Positions 18,249 to 27,358 of a stretch of DNA of 31,109 nt are shown here, piece by piece. The notes below the pieces were generated by a model, which worked only from the letters and a program-made list of their open reading frames with translations, ran no database searches and was not told the origin of the DNA. The stretch is from JBHGBM01 sp041946965. Lineage in GTDB: Bacteria; Acidobacteriota; Terriglobia; Bryobacterales; Bryobacteraceae. Location of the stretch: the NCBI GenBank assembly GCA_041946965.1, contig JBHGBM010000068.1:1-31109 (forward strand). Reading direction: 5' to 3'. The position numbers and the translations under genes were made by a program. Position 1 is the stretch's first letter. Each line of letters begins with the position of its first letter.

Positions 18249-20753
18249 ATGCGTAAGATCCTCCTCGTGTGCGTGTTTGCCGCCGCCGCGGTTGTGGCCG
18301 CCCGCGAAACCGCCGTGTTTTCCGTCCTCAGCAGCACGGTGCGAATCGGCCGGCAGCCGCAGGGCTTCTATTTGCTGCCGACTTCGCAACTGCTGCGGCC
18401 CTGGGGCGAGCAGGCCCTGCTTCCCGGCCGTCCCGTGGACATGACTTTCGATTCGCGGAAGCGCGTGCTGGCCGTCTTGAACTGGCGCGGCGTGGAGGTG
18501 CTGGACGGCTCCACCGGGGTGCGCGTGGGCGACGTGCGGGCGCGCTCCACCTCCTACACCGGCGTGGCGTTTCGCCCGGGCGACCGCGAGCTCTGGGCCA
18601 GTGAGACCACGCGCAACGGCCCGGACGCCATCATCGTGGCGCCGGTCTCCGAACTCGGCGTCCCGGCAAAGGCGCAGCGCATTGATCTCCAGGGCCATCC
18701 CCTGCCGGCGGGCATCGCCTTCTCTCCGGATGGAAGCAAAGCCTACGTCGCTTTCAGCCGCAACAATTCCGTGGCGGTGATCGACGCCGCCACCCGCGCC
18801 GTTTTGCGCGAGGTGCCGGTGGGAATGGCGCCGTTCGCGGTGGTGTATTCCAAGGAACACGGGAAGGTCTTTGTCAGCAACCGCGGCGGGCGGCGGCCGG
18901 TGGCGGGGGACACCACGGCCCCGTCCAGCGGCTCGCAGATCGTGACCCATCCGCTCACCGGTTCGGCCACCAGCGGAACCCTCAGCATCATCGATGCCGA
19001 GACCTTCGCGGTGAAGGAAGTCGCCGTGGGGCTGGCGCCCTCCGCCCTCGCCCTCAGCCCCGATGAGAAGACGCTGGCGGTGGCCAACAGCCACGCCGAT
19101 ACGGTTTCTCTGCTGGACACCGTCACGCTGGCGCGCACGGATGTGAAGATGCCGTCCTATCCGGAAGGCGTGCTGGGCAGCATGCCGGCCGCGGCCGCGT
19201 TCGCGCGCGACGGCAACACGCTCTACGTGGCGTGCGGCGGGATCAACGCGGTCACAGTGCTGCGGCGCGCGGGGAAGTCCTGGAAGGTGACCGGCGCGCT
19301 GCCCACCGGCTGGTTTCCCACCTCCATCGCGCTCGACGGCGAGGGCGGGCTGCGGGTGCTGAACATCAAGGGCGTCGGCAGCACGGATAACAGGAAGGGC
19401 GCTTACAACTCCAAGCAGTATGAGGGCTCGTTGCTGCGCATTCCGGCGCCGGACGCCGGGCACGTGGCCGCGGGCACGCGCGAGGTGCGCGCCGCGAACA
19501 ACCCCGTGCTGGCTTCTTCGGGCGGTATCGCCAATCTCACTTCGCTGGGCATCCGGCACGTGTTCCTGATCGTGAAGGAGAACCGCACCTACGACCAGGT
19601 GTTCGGCGACATCCCCAAGGGCAATGGCGATCCGAAACTGGTGATGTATGGGCGGGAGATCACGCCGAACCATCACGCGCTGGCCGAGAAGTACGTGCTG
19701 CTCGACAATTTCCACACCGGCGGCGCCATCAGTTTCGATGGCCACCAATGGCTCATGCAGGCCTTCGTCAGCGACTACGTGGAGCGCGCCTTCGCCTCCT
19801 CACCGCGCGGCTACGCCTGGAACCTGGCGGATTCCCTGATGACCGCCCCCACGGGCTTCTTCTGGCAGGGCGGGGCGCGGCCGCTGAACGTGCGCGTATA
19901 CGGCGAGTTCCAGTTGCCCGCGCGCTTCGATCCCGTCACCCAGCAGGCGCACGACATCAACGAAGGAAGCCTGCTCCCCTGGAGCGAATATTGGCGTCTG
20001 TACAAGGAAGGCAAGTGGCGCAGCGCGGTGGGCTCGCGCAGCGGCGTTCCCGCCATGCAGCCCATTTGCAGCCAGAGCTATCCCAATAACTCCACCAGCA
20101 TTCCGGACCAGATCCGCGCCGAGGAATACCTGCGCGAGTTTGCCGAACGCGAGAAGTCCGGGGAACTGCCGGAACTCACCGTGCTCACGCTCAACAACGA
20201 CCACACCAACGGCACGCGCCCGGGCTCGCCCACGCCGCGCGCCATGGTGGCCGATAACGACCTCGCGCTCGGCCGCATTGTGGAGGCGGTTTCCAAGAGC
20301 CGCTTCTGGCCCAATACGCTCATGCTGGTGGTGGAAGACGACGCGCAGGACGGGCTCGACCACGTGGACGGACACCGAACCGTGGCGCTGGCCATCGGGC
20401 CGCACGTGCGGCGCGGCGCCGTGGATTCCAATTTCTACACGCACATCAGCATGGTGCGGACCATCCAGGACCTCTACCGCATTCCGCCGCGCACGCGTTT
20501 TCTGAAAGCCGCGCGCGCCATGCACAGCGTATTCACGGCCCAGGCCGATACGAGCCCGTACCGCTGCCTGCCGGTCAGCGTGCCGCTCGATGAAATGAAT
20601 CCGCCGCTCGCGGGCTTGAGCGGACGCCGGCTCTGGGCGGCGCGCAAGTCCCTCGAGATGAACTGGCACGACCCGGACGACATCGACCAGGACGCGCTCA
20701 ACCGCATCCTGTGGTGGGACGCGAAGGGGTGGAACCGGGCGTATCCGCGATAG
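18249..20753 (+). CDS. Exported YVTN beta-propeller protein with C-terminal phosphoesterase domain
   Basis: 834 residues. Signal peptide at 1-18 (MRKILLVCVFAAAAVVAA). Residues about 50-410 are beta-propeller blades of the YVTN/lactonase type, seen as repeated FSPDGSKAYVAFSRNNSVAV, LSPDEKTLAVANSHADTVSL and FARDGNTLYVACGGINAVTV. From about 435 the phosphoesterase family (acid phosphatase/phospholipase C-like, alkaline-phosphatase superfamily) begins: VFLIVKENRTYDQVFGD, then DNFHTGGAISFDGHQW, VLTLNNDHTNGT, and VVEDDAQDGLDHVDGHR near 693-709, carrying likely metal ligands. It should act in the periplasm or at the surface on phosphate esters. This fusion is common in Acidobacteriota but its substrate is unknown. 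It is divergent from the GH42-like gene with only 25 bases between start codons. Confidence 0.88.
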   Translation: MRKILLVCVFAAAAVVAARETAVFSVLSSTVRIGRQPQGFYLLPTSQLLRPWGEQALLPGRPVDMTFDSRKRVLAVLNWRGVEVLDGSTGVRVGDVRARSTSYTGVAFRPGDRELWASETTRNGPDAIIVAPVSELGVPAKAQRIDLQGHPLPAGIAFSPDGSKAYVAFSRNNSVAVIDAATRAVLREVPVGMAPFAVVYSKEHGKVFVSNRGGRRPVAGDTTAPSSGSQIVTHPLTGSATSGTLSIIDAETFAVKEVAVGLAPSALALSPDEKTLAVANSHADTVSLLDTVTLARTDVKMPSYPEGVLGSMPAAAAFARDGNTLYVACGGINAVTVLRRAGKSWKVTGALPTGWFPTSIALDGEGGLRVLNIKGVGSTDNRKGAYNSKQYEGSLLRIPAPDAGHVAAGTREVRAANNPVLASSGGIANLTSLGIRHVFLIVKENRTYDQVFGDIPKGNGDPKLVMYGREITPNHHALAEKYVLLDNFHTGGAISFDGHQWLMQAFVSDYVERAFASSPRGYAWNLADSLMTAPTGFFWQGGARPLNVRVYGEFQLPARFDPVTQQAHDINEGSLLPWSEYWRLYKEGKWRSAVGSRSGVPAMQPICSQSYPNNSTSIPDQIRAEEYLREFAEREKSGELPELTVLTLNNDHTNGTRPGSPTPRAMVADNDLALGRIVEAVSKSRFWPNTLMLVVEDDAQDGLDHVDGHRTVALAIGPHVRRGAVDSNFYTHISMVRTIQDLYRIPPRTRFLKAARAMHSVFTAQADTSPYRCLPVSVPLDEMNPPLAGLSGRRLWAARKSLEMNWHDPDDIDQDALNRILWWDAKGWNRAYPR

Positions 20754-20763
20754 CGGCGCGCCC

Positions 20764-22107
20764 TTACAGAAACCCCAGCGTGGGCTCGTCGAAATTCCCC
20801 AGGTTGGGAAACACCGTGTGCAGGGCGTCCGCATTCAGGCCGAACCAGCTTGCCAGCGTCGCGCCGTACTGATCCAGGCTGGCGGAGGGTATCCACACGC
20901 CGCGCGCGCCGGCGTCATCCGGCCCCCCCAGGGCCAGCAGCGGAAACCTGCCGTAGACGTTGCCGCCCTTCACGGCGCCGCCGATCACCAGGTGATGGCT
21001 GCCCCAGGCGTGGTCCGAACCGGCGCCCGAACTCGGCTGGCAGGTGCGGCCGAATTCGGATTCGGTGAACGTGGTCACCTGGCGGTCCACCCCCAGCTCC
21101 ACCGTAGCGTCATAGAAGGCGCGCAGCCCCTGGCCGAGCTGCGTAAACAGCGTGTCCTGCTGCGAGATCTGGCTGTTGTGAGTGTCGAAACCGCCCAGCG
21201 AGCAGAAGAACACCTGGCGCTGCGCCCCAAGCTGGTCCCGCACCTGAATGATGCGGGCCACCTGCCGCAACTGCTGCGCGATCGAGGTATTGGGAAACGC
21301 GGTCTGAAGCGGCGTCGCGCCCGCTAGCGCGGAGTTCAGCAGGTTGGCCTCGTCCACGCCCGACCTGGTGATCTGGTTGGCCGCCTGCACCAGCTTCAGG
21401 CCGTTATCGAAGCCGAGCAACTGCTGAAATGCCGTCAGCCGCGGAGCCGAGCCCGTGCCGAAGCCCTGTAACGCGGTAATGGCGTTCGCACTCGGCGCGA
21501 TCACCGCCGGCGCGCTCTGCCTGCCCGTGGCGAACATGCTGCTGCCCGACACCGATACCAGCGGCGGGAACGCCGCGTCCGCGTTCATCGGCTGCATAAC
21601 ATCCGCCGCGCGTCCGCCCCAGCCGGTGGTCCCGAACGCCGTGGGAACGGACGTCTGCCACTGCATCTGCTGGTCCGAGTGGGAATAGAGATTGGAGGGC
21701 ACCGGCGCCGCTCCGCGCAGGTATTCGTCGCGGCTCACCGGCCTCACCAGCACGCCCACGTTGGCGATGACCGCCGCCTGCCGGCGCTGGTACAGTTCCG
21801 CGATGGGCGCCAGCCGCGGGTGCAGACCGTAGACCGAACCGTCGGCCGCGGCGATCTGCTGAAGCTGCGCCAGCGGCAGCGCGATGGTGTCGCGAACTTT
21901 GGCGTAGTCCGAGTAACTCTGGGCGGGAGTCTGTACCGGCGCCACGGTATTGTTCCCGTCGTTCCCGCCGAACAGGAACACGCACACCAGCGCGCGGTAA
22001 CCGTTCGCTTCCTGCGCCACGGCGTCCATGACGCCGCCGCCGAACAGGCCGAAGCCGATGCCTTTCAGAAAAGTCCGTCTGGTTGCGAAGGCCATATATT
22101 TCTTCAT
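20764..22107 (-). CDS. DUF1501 protein with Tat signal
   Basis: 447 residues from ATG 22107 (ATG 22095, giving MAFATRRTFLKG, is equally possible). The twin-arginine motif TRRTFLK is followed by a hydrophobic GIGFGLFGGGVMDAVA, so export by the Tat system is expected. DUF1501 features: ALVCVFLFGGNDGNNTVAP (about 39-57), FCSLGGFDTHNSQISQQDTL, and TFTESEFGRTCQPS...GSDHAWGSHHLVIGG, giving conserved His/Asp/Glu consistent with the alkaline-phosphatase/sulfatase-like fold proposed for the family. Its biochemical role is not established. It lies 20 bases downstream of the DUF1800 gene on the same strand, the usual pairing of these families. Its 3' end faces the phosphoesterase gene with ten bases between. 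Confidence 0.9.
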   Translation of the reverse strand: MKKYMAFATRRTFLKGIGFGLFGGGVMDAVAQEANGYRALVCVFLFGGNDGNNTVAPVQTPAQSYSDYAKVRDTIALPLAQLQQIAAADGSVYGLHPRLAPIAELYQRRQAAVIANVGVLVRPVSRDEYLRGAAPVPSNLYSHSDQQMQWQTSVPTAFGTTGWGGRAADVMQPMNADAAFPPLVSVSGSSMFATGRQSAPAVIAPSANAITALQGFGTGSAPRLTAFQQLLGFDNGLKLVQAANQITRSGVDEANLLNSALAGATPLQTAFPNTSIAQQLRQVARIIQVRDQLGAQRQVFFCSLGGFDTHNSQISQQDTLFTQLGQGLRAFYDATVELGVDRQVTTFTESEFGRTCQPSSGAGSDHAWGSHHLVIGGAVKGGNVYGRFPLLALGGPDDAGARGVWIPSASLDQYGATLASWFGLNADALHTVFPNLGNFDEPTLGFL

Positions 22108-22124
22108 CCGTGTCCATCCGTGGC
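22105..22124. repeat. Two tandem copies of a 10-base ATCCGTG unit
   Basis: CATCCGTGTC (22105-22114) is followed at once by CATCCGTGGC (22115-22124). It nearly fills the gap between the DUF1800 stop and the DUF1501 start and includes the complement of the DUF1501 first ATG. From memory, ATCCGTG-type tandem units occur in intergenic DNA of many unrelated bacteria; I could not search for other copies. Confidence 0.5.
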
Positions 22125-22127
22125 CGC

Positions 22128-24203
22128 CTAATGCTCCACCGAGTAATACCCGGAGCTGGCCGCCAGATAGATGGCCGCCTGCGCTCGGGCCGCGTTGCCC
22201 ACCGTCGACGCCACGGCCTGCCGGATCGTATTGCGCATCTCCGCCGGCATGCGGCCCTGGAACATGGCCGCTTCAATGGCCTCCAGCAGAGAATCGGGCT
22301 GCGCGGCCAGGTCCGAAAAGGGCGTCAGATCCACCGTCGCGCCGTTCACGCGCGAGTACACCAGCGTGTTCACCACGTTGGCCCGCCCGATGGCCGTCGC
22401 TGTGGTGTGCAACTGGAACTCCGGCGCCAGGAGCCCCGAAATGCGATACTCCGGCGAGTAGTAGCCGAACACGGTCGGCGGATAGAACACGTTCTGGCCC
22501 AAGGGCGAGACCAGTCCCGCCAGCGTGTTGGTGTCATTCACCTGCGCGTTGAGCGCGCGCAGCAGCGAAGCCGTGAACAGCACCGGCTCCTTCAGGTGTC
22601 CCACGCCCGAGGGGTTCAGGGCGTCATCGTCCCGGCGCGCCTCTTCGTCCAGCAGAATGGCGCGCACCACAGCCTTCAGGTTGCCCCGCGCGCCCGTTCC
22701 GTCGCGGTTGAACACGCGCGCCACGCGAGCGACGTACGCCGGGCTGGGGTCGCTGGTCACCAGGTGCTGGATCAGGTTCCTGCTGACGAAGGGTCCGATA
22801 TTGGGATGCATGAACAGGTTTCGCAGCGCGCCGTCGAGGTCCTGTTCGGCGCTTTGACCCGCGGGGAGCACAAAGCCGTTCACCAGCGTCTTCGTCCCGG
22901 TGTCGTGATTGGGCTCCCAGGGCGACATGGGGCCGTCGTAATGAGCCGGGTTGCGCGATTGAGCCCGCGCGCCGGGCTGCGTGGGATAGGTCCATCCGGT
23001 CAGCGCGCGCGCCAGCTCCGCGATATCGGCCTGGCTGTAAGTGGGGATGGGCTGGCCGCGCGCGTCCGTCTGCGGCGTGCCGTCCGGGTTGAGCAGCACC
23101 GTGCCGATGGTGAACAGTTGCATCAACTCGCGTGCGTAGTTTTCGTTGGGCCGTATGCCGCGCGCGGGATTGGCTTTGTCGTTGTTCACCATGTTGAGGA
23201 AGTCGCCCATAGCGGGGTTGAGGGTGATGTCCCGCATCAGCGTGAGATAGTCCCCGAAGGCATTGCGGTTGAGGATTTCCAGGTACGGCACGAGCTGATC
23301 GGGCCGTGAGGCGCGCGAAGCGGAAACCACGAAAATCTGGCTCAGCGCGAAGGCCACGCGCTGCCGCAGTTGATCGACGCCGTGTACCGCGTTGCTGAAG
23401 AAGCGGGCCTGCACCGGGCCGTTGTCATACCCGATGGTTTCCGGAGCGGGATAGTGCGAGACGGGCGCCGCGAACTGCTCCTCAAGATAGCGTTCGAACC
23501 CCACCTTCCTCACGTGCAGCACGCCGGCGGCGTCGGGGCCGAAGGCGGCCTGGCCGAGGAAGCGCGCGGCGGCGGAAGCGCTCACCTGGAACGGTCCGGA
23601 TTCGACCTCGCCCACGCGCACGAACCCGGGATTCGAGACGGTGCTGCCGGGGTCGGGATTGAGCACTACGACTTCGATATTGCCTTCCTGAGCCTGTATG
23701 TCCGTGGCGGCGCCCCGGGCGGTCAGCCGGGTCGCCGAAACGTACGCGGTTTCGAGCAGCACGCCGTCGAAGAACACCTGCGAGCCGGGCACGAACCTGC
23801 TGCCGTTCACCGTCATGGTGAACTCGCCCGGGGGGATGACGGCGGGGCTCACCGACGCCACGGCCGGATACGGGTTCAGCAGTGTGATTACGGCCGCAGC
23901 CGAAGCCGAGGGTTCCAGCACGCTCGCCGCGGTAACCGTTACCCGGCCGTCCGCCGGCAACACCGCCGGCGTGGTGTACCGCCCCGCGGTGGTGATGGTT
24001 CCGCTCTGCGCATTGCCTCCGGCGACGCCGTTCACCGCCCAGACCACGCCGGTGTTCGTGGCGCCCGTCACCCGGGCGGTGAATTGTACGTAGTTTCCGA
24101 TGTGCAGCGCGGCCGCGGCGGGTTGCAGGGACACAACCGCCGTTTGGGCCTGCGCGGACACAGCCAGCACGGCCGCGCAAAGCGGAAAGACAAGTCTTCG
24201 CAC
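22128..24203 (-). CDS. Exported DUF1800 protein with N-terminal Ig-like and IPT/TIG domains
   Basis: 691 residues from GTG 24203, with AGGGTGA about six bases upstream. Signal peptide MRRLVFPLCAAVLAVSAQAQ. Residues about 22-108 form a bacterial Ig-like domain (VQFTARVTGATNTGVVWAVN, GRYTTPAVLPADGRVTVTA). Residues about 112-198 form an IPT/TIG domain (VASVSPAVIPPGEFTMTVNG, GSQVFFDGVLLET). The DUF1800 domain fills the rest: ARFLGQAAFGPD, HGVDQLRQRVAFALSQIFVV, NPARGIRPNENYARELMQLF, WEPNHDTGTKTLVNG, FVSRNLIQHLVTSDPSPAYV. The family is widespread with DUF1501 and its function is unknown; the Ig/TIG modules suggest surface display or protein contact. It is first in a two-gene operon with DUF1501. 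Confidence 0.9.
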   Translation of the reverse strand: MRRLVFPLCAAVLAVSAQAQTAVVSLQPAAAALHIGNYVQFTARVTGATNTGVVWAVNGVAGGNAQSGTITTAGRYTTPAVLPADGRVTVTAASVLEPSASAAAVITLLNPYPAVASVSPAVIPPGEFTMTVNGSRFVPGSQVFFDGVLLETAYVSATRLTARGAATDIQAQEGNIEVVVLNPDPGSTVSNPGFVRVGEVESGPFQVSASAAARFLGQAAFGPDAAGVLHVRKVGFERYLEEQFAAPVSHYPAPETIGYDNGPVQARFFSNAVHGVDQLRQRVAFALSQIFVVSASRASRPDQLVPYLEILNRNAFGDYLTLMRDITLNPAMGDFLNMVNNDKANPARGIRPNENYARELMQLFTIGTVLLNPDGTPQTDARGQPIPTYSQADIAELARALTGWTYPTQPGARAQSRNPAHYDGPMSPWEPNHDTGTKTLVNGFVLPAGQSAEQDLDGALRNLFMHPNIGPFVSRNLIQHLVTSDPSPAYVARVARVFNRDGTGARGNLKAVVRAILLDEEARRDDDALNPSGVGHLKEPVLFTASLLRALNAQVNDTNTLAGLVSPLGQNVFYPPTVFGYYSPEYRISGLLAPEFQLHTTATAIGRANVVNTLVYSRVNGATVDLTPFSDLAAQPDSLLEAIEAAMFQGRMPAEMRNTIRQAVASTVGNAARAQAAIYLAASSGYYSVEH

Positions 24204-24271
24204 CTCAAATCACCCTGGCTCTTAGAACACCCGCGGGGAGGGCAGGTCGCAGGGGAGTGTGCGAATCGGCA

Positions 24272-24730
24272 CTAACGGCGCTCGAACCGCCCCATGTACT
24301 GCGTTTCGGCGAGGATGCGGCCGCGCAGCGCCTTATCCACTTCCGCGCGGCGGGCGCCGGCTTTCAACCCCAGGCTCGGGACACCCAGCGCGTACACCTT
24401 GAAGAAGTAGCGGTGCGGACCGTGGCCGCGCGGCGGGCACGGGCCGCCATAACCCTGCCTCCCGAAATCGTTGGTGCCGCTCACGCCCAGCTTGCCCGGC
24501 TTATACCCCTGGGCCAGGCTGCGCACCGAGGCGGCGATGTCCCACAGCAGCCAGTGCGTCCAGACGCCCGCCGGCGCGTCGGGGTCGTCCACGATGAGCG
24601 CGAAGCTCTCCGTGCGATTGGGTTCACCGCTCCATTCGAGCGAGGGAGAAAGGTCCGCTCCCTCGCACGTGTAAAGCTCGGGGATAATGCCGCCTTCCGG
24701 GAAGGCGCCTACCGTCAGCTTGAAAGCCAT
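24272..24730 (-). CDS. PEBP-family protein (YbhB/YbcL type)
   Basis: 152 residues, the usual length for bacterial phosphatidylethanolamine-binding-protein homologues. The ligand-pocket motifs are intact: ESFALIVDDPDAPAGVWTHW (about 41-60) with the DPDAP and H signature, and YGGPCPPRGHGPHRYFFKVY (about 94-113). No signal peptide is visible, so a cytoplasmic location is likely. Bacterial members bind small anionic or lipid-like ligands, and their physiological role is mostly unknown. The ATG is three bases after the stop of the GH116 gene, pointing to co-translation, so a link to glycoside or glycolipid metabolism is possible but unproven. No clear terminator was found in the 68 bases between it and the DUF1800 gene. 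Confidence 0.92.
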   Translation of the reverse strand: MAFKLTVGAFPEGGIIPELYTCEGADLSPSLEWSGEPNRTESFALIVDDPDAPAGVWTHWLLWDIAASVRSLAQGYKPGKLGVSGTNDFGRQGYGGPCPPRGHGPHRYFFKVYALGVPSLGLKAGARRAEVDKALRGRILAETQYMGRFERR

Positions 24731-24733
24731 ACA

Positions 24734-27358
24734 TCACTCCAACAAGAGCCGCATCCGGCCGCCTTTGCTCAGCGACACAGGGGTAGGGAAACGAACCGCG
24801 GCCCCGCCGTCCTCCCGTACCGCGCTCGCGCCCGCGGGCTGCGCGACGCGCGGCTTGTCCCCTTCAAACGGAACCTTGAGGGTGGCAAGTTCCAGCGTGC
24901 CGCCTTCCACCTCGATGCGGGCTTCGAACCCCGTCTTGGTGCGCTGCTGCGAATACGATCCCCAGGCCGTCCCGGTTGAGAACAGCGCCCGGAAGTTGTT
25001 GGCCGCGACGCGCGGCCGGAAGCGCAGCGTCTTTTCCGGCGCCGAGTACGCGAACCCGCTGAGCGCGGTGAGCAGCGACCAGCTCGACATGGCGCGCGCG
25101 TAGTGGTGCCCGCACTCCACCTCGTTCCAGGGATTGCGCCGCGCGCCGTCGTAGCGGTCCCGCACGGCGTCCACGATGGCCAGCCCCTGCTTCACTCGCC
25201 CCTCGTAGATGAGGTGCGCGGCCACCTGGTACTCGATGCCGGTCCAGACTTCGTCGGAGTAGACGAACGGCAACTCCGGCCGCTTGCCCTTGGGCCAACT
25301 GCACAGTAACAGTCCCTTCTCGTCGTTGAGCGCGTAGATGCGTTGGGCGTTGGGCAGGGTCTCGAACTCCTCGCGGAAGTTGTAGCGGAAAATAGCGTCG
25401 AGCGTCGAGGTCAGGTGCTCGTGCGGCAGCAGCTTGCCCAGGTCCACCACCTCGGCGAACCACTGGCCAAGCAACTGGTCCGAAAGGCAGCCCTCTCCGT
25501 ACTGGTACTTGGCCGCCTTGGGCGCGGACTCGTCCACTTTCTGCACGTAATACTCGCCGTTCCACAGCGACTTGTCGAGCAGTCCCCTGCCGCGCTCGTA
25601 GAGCGCGGCGTATTGGGAGGCCGCGCTCTGGTCCCCGAGATGCGCGGCCAGCTTCGAGGCCGCCAGCAGCGCGCCCAGGTAGAGCGTGCCCATCATGGTG
25701 TTGGGCCCGTAAAACTCGATGTCGTAAGTGTTGTGCTGCTCGCCTTCCATGACGCCGTCGCGGTCGCGGTCCCATCCGCTCCAGGCGAATTCCAAGGCGC
25801 GTTTCACCTCCGGCCACAGCTTGCGCAGCCACTCGTCGCCCGCCCCCAGGAGCCACTCGCGATAGACTTTCATCACGCAGCCCATCTGGCCGTCGGCGGC
25901 GGGGTGCATGCGGTTACCTCCCTGCCGCAGCGGCACGGGCGTCCGGAAGCTCATGCTGCCGTCCGGGCGCATGTTCACCAGGAAGTCGATCTCCCGCATG
26001 CTGCGCTCGAGCTGCGGGTAGAGGTGCGCGAGGGACTGCTCGTAGTTGTAAACGTGCGTGCAGTTCATCGGGCAGCAGCCGGCGTTGTCGCGGCAGCCTT
26101 CAAACGCCAGCGTCTTCCGGCCTTCCAGCACCATGACCGTGTTCGTGCGGAGGATGGAGGCCTGGCTCGAGACCGCATCCAGCACCGGCGCCGGCAGCGT
26201 GGAGGACCACATTATGTCGCGGTAGCGGAGCGAGCGCTGCCGCAGGCTCTCCAGGTTCTTCAGAGCGTAGGAGGCCGGCTCCCACGCCGAGCGCCAGCGG
26301 GCGCCGTACTCGTTCTTGAGCCCCTTGCCGCGGTTCTCCGGCTCGGCGATCCAGTAGTTCTCCGTGTTGGGGAAATGCCACGCGAGCACGTAGGTCACCG
26401 CGCGCGTTTCGCCGGGTTTGAGCTTGAGGTGCGAGGCGAGCGTGGCGTATTCGGTCGTGCGGTCTTCCGAAGGCTGTCCCTGGCCGCCGGGGAAGCGGCC
26501 CTTGGTCTGGAACTCGTCCCACCACTTCTGAAAATCGTCCCACCAGGGGCCGTGGTCCCAGGCCAGCCGGTAGCTGGTGTCGGCGGCCGAGGTGAGCAGC
26601 GCGAGCGAGCCGTAGCGCGTGGAATCGGGCTGGTGCCGGTCGGAGGAGAGCAGCAGCCCGCGCTCGCCGCCCTCCTCGCGAAACTGGTTGAGGTTGCCGC
26701 CGAAAAACGGCGCGCGGCGGCCCGTCAGCCGGGCCACTCCGTCGTATCCCACCGGGTTCATCGCCGAGAAGGCCAGCGCCAGGTCGATCTCCGATTTGGC
26801 TTTCGAAGTGAAGCGGTACGTCAGGATGGCGACCGGCAGGCTCGAGTCTTCGACTTCGAGCGGGATCATCGGATTGAACGCTTCGAGCGCGATCGCCACC
26901 GGCAGGCGCGCGTCCTGGAAGCGGATTTCGGCGAACGGGTAAGCGCCGGTGAATACCGCCTCGCGGAGGTGCGGCAAGCCCAGCGCGGTTTCGCGGGGCA
27001 CGCCGGAGCCGCCCGTGTAGGGGGGCAGCGGGCGGCGCGCCACCACCCGGATACGCGGCTGCGTCAGCCCTCCGCCCGCCACGCGCACGGCAGCGAAGGT
27101 GAACGGGAGAACACCGCCCTTGTTCGGGCGGTTGAAGATTTCCCAATCTCTCAGGTCGCCGAATCCGCCGAGCGACACGGTACCGGTGCCGATGCCGCCC
27201 AGCGGAAATGCGATTTCGCGCAACGCCTCGCCGGTGAACGTCCTTCCGGGCGCGGCCTGGGCGCCGGGAGCACCCGTCCGCCTCTGGGCCGAAGCGGCGC
27301 CGGCCGAGGCGGCTACGAAAACCCTTCTGCTGATTTTCACGTTACGATGGTACACCAT
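24734..27358 (-). CDS. GH116-family beta-glycosidase (GBA2/DUF608 type), Tat-exported
   Basis: 874 residues from ATG 27358; GTG 27340 (VKISRRVFVAASAG) is an alternative. The leader ISRRVFVAASAGAASA matches a Tat signal. The N-terminal beta-sandwich (about 45-390; REIAFPLGGIGTGTVSLGG) and the C-terminal (alpha/alpha)6 barrel are typical of GH116, which includes bacterial beta-glucosidases/xylosidases and human bile-acid glucosidase GBA2. E548 in NTYDIEFYGPN and D702 in YSDEVWTGIEY correspond to the nucleophile and acid/base of the family. They are 154 residues apart, against 152 in the characterised Thermoanaerobacterium enzyme (as I recall it). Other barrel motifs: CPMNCTHVYNYEQSLAHLYP and NEVECGHHYARAMSSW. 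Expected action: retaining hydrolysis of beta-glucosides or related glycosides in the periplasm. Its start codon overlaps that of the divergent Gfo/Idh/MocA gene. Confidence 0.92.
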   Translation of the reverse strand: MVYHRNVKISRRVFVAASAGAASAQRRTGAPGAQAAPGRTFTGEALREIAFPLGGIGTGTVSLGGFGDLRDWEIFNRPNKGGVLPFTFAAVRVAGGGLTQPRIRVVARRPLPPYTGGSGVPRETALGLPHLREAVFTGAYPFAEIRFQDARLPVAIALEAFNPMIPLEVEDSSLPVAILTYRFTSKAKSEIDLALAFSAMNPVGYDGVARLTGRRAPFFGGNLNQFREEGGERGLLLSSDRHQPDSTRYGSLALLTSAADTSYRLAWDHGPWWDDFQKWWDEFQTKGRFPGGQGQPSEDRTTEYATLASHLKLKPGETRAVTYVLAWHFPNTENYWIAEPENRGKGLKNEYGARWRSAWEPASYALKNLESLRQRSLRYRDIMWSSTLPAPVLDAVSSQASILRTNTVMVLEGRKTLAFEGCRDNAGCCPMNCTHVYNYEQSLAHLYPQLERSMREIDFLVNMRPDGSMSFRTPVPLRQGGNRMHPAADGQMGCVMKVYREWLLGAGDEWLRKLWPEVKRALEFAWSGWDRDRDGVMEGEQHNTYDIEFYGPNTMMGTLYLGALLAASKLAAHLGDQSAASQYAALYERGRGLLDKSLWNGEYYVQKVDESAPKAAKYQYGEGCLSDQLLGQWFAEVVDLGKLLPHEHLTSTLDAIFRYNFREEFETLPNAQRIYALNDEKGLLLCSWPKGKRPELPFVYSDEVWTGIEYQVAAHLIYEGRVKQGLAIVDAVRDRYDGARRNPWNEVECGHHYARAMSSWSLLTALSGFAYSAPEKTLRFRPRVAANNFRALFSTGTAWGSYSQQRTKTGFEARIEVEGGTLELATLKVPFEGDKPRVAQPAGASAVREDGGAAVRFPTPVSLSKGGRMRLLLE

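Noticed and set aside
17913..19748. Open frame of 611 codons on the minus strand across the GH42-like and phosphoesterase genes
   Set aside because: It overlaps two well-supported exported proteins and reads as Gly/Arg/His-rich noise.
24224..24236. CCCGCGGG palindrome between the PEBP and DUF1800 genes as an intrinsic terminator
   Set aside because: The stem is only four base pairs with no loop and no T-run follows on either strand.
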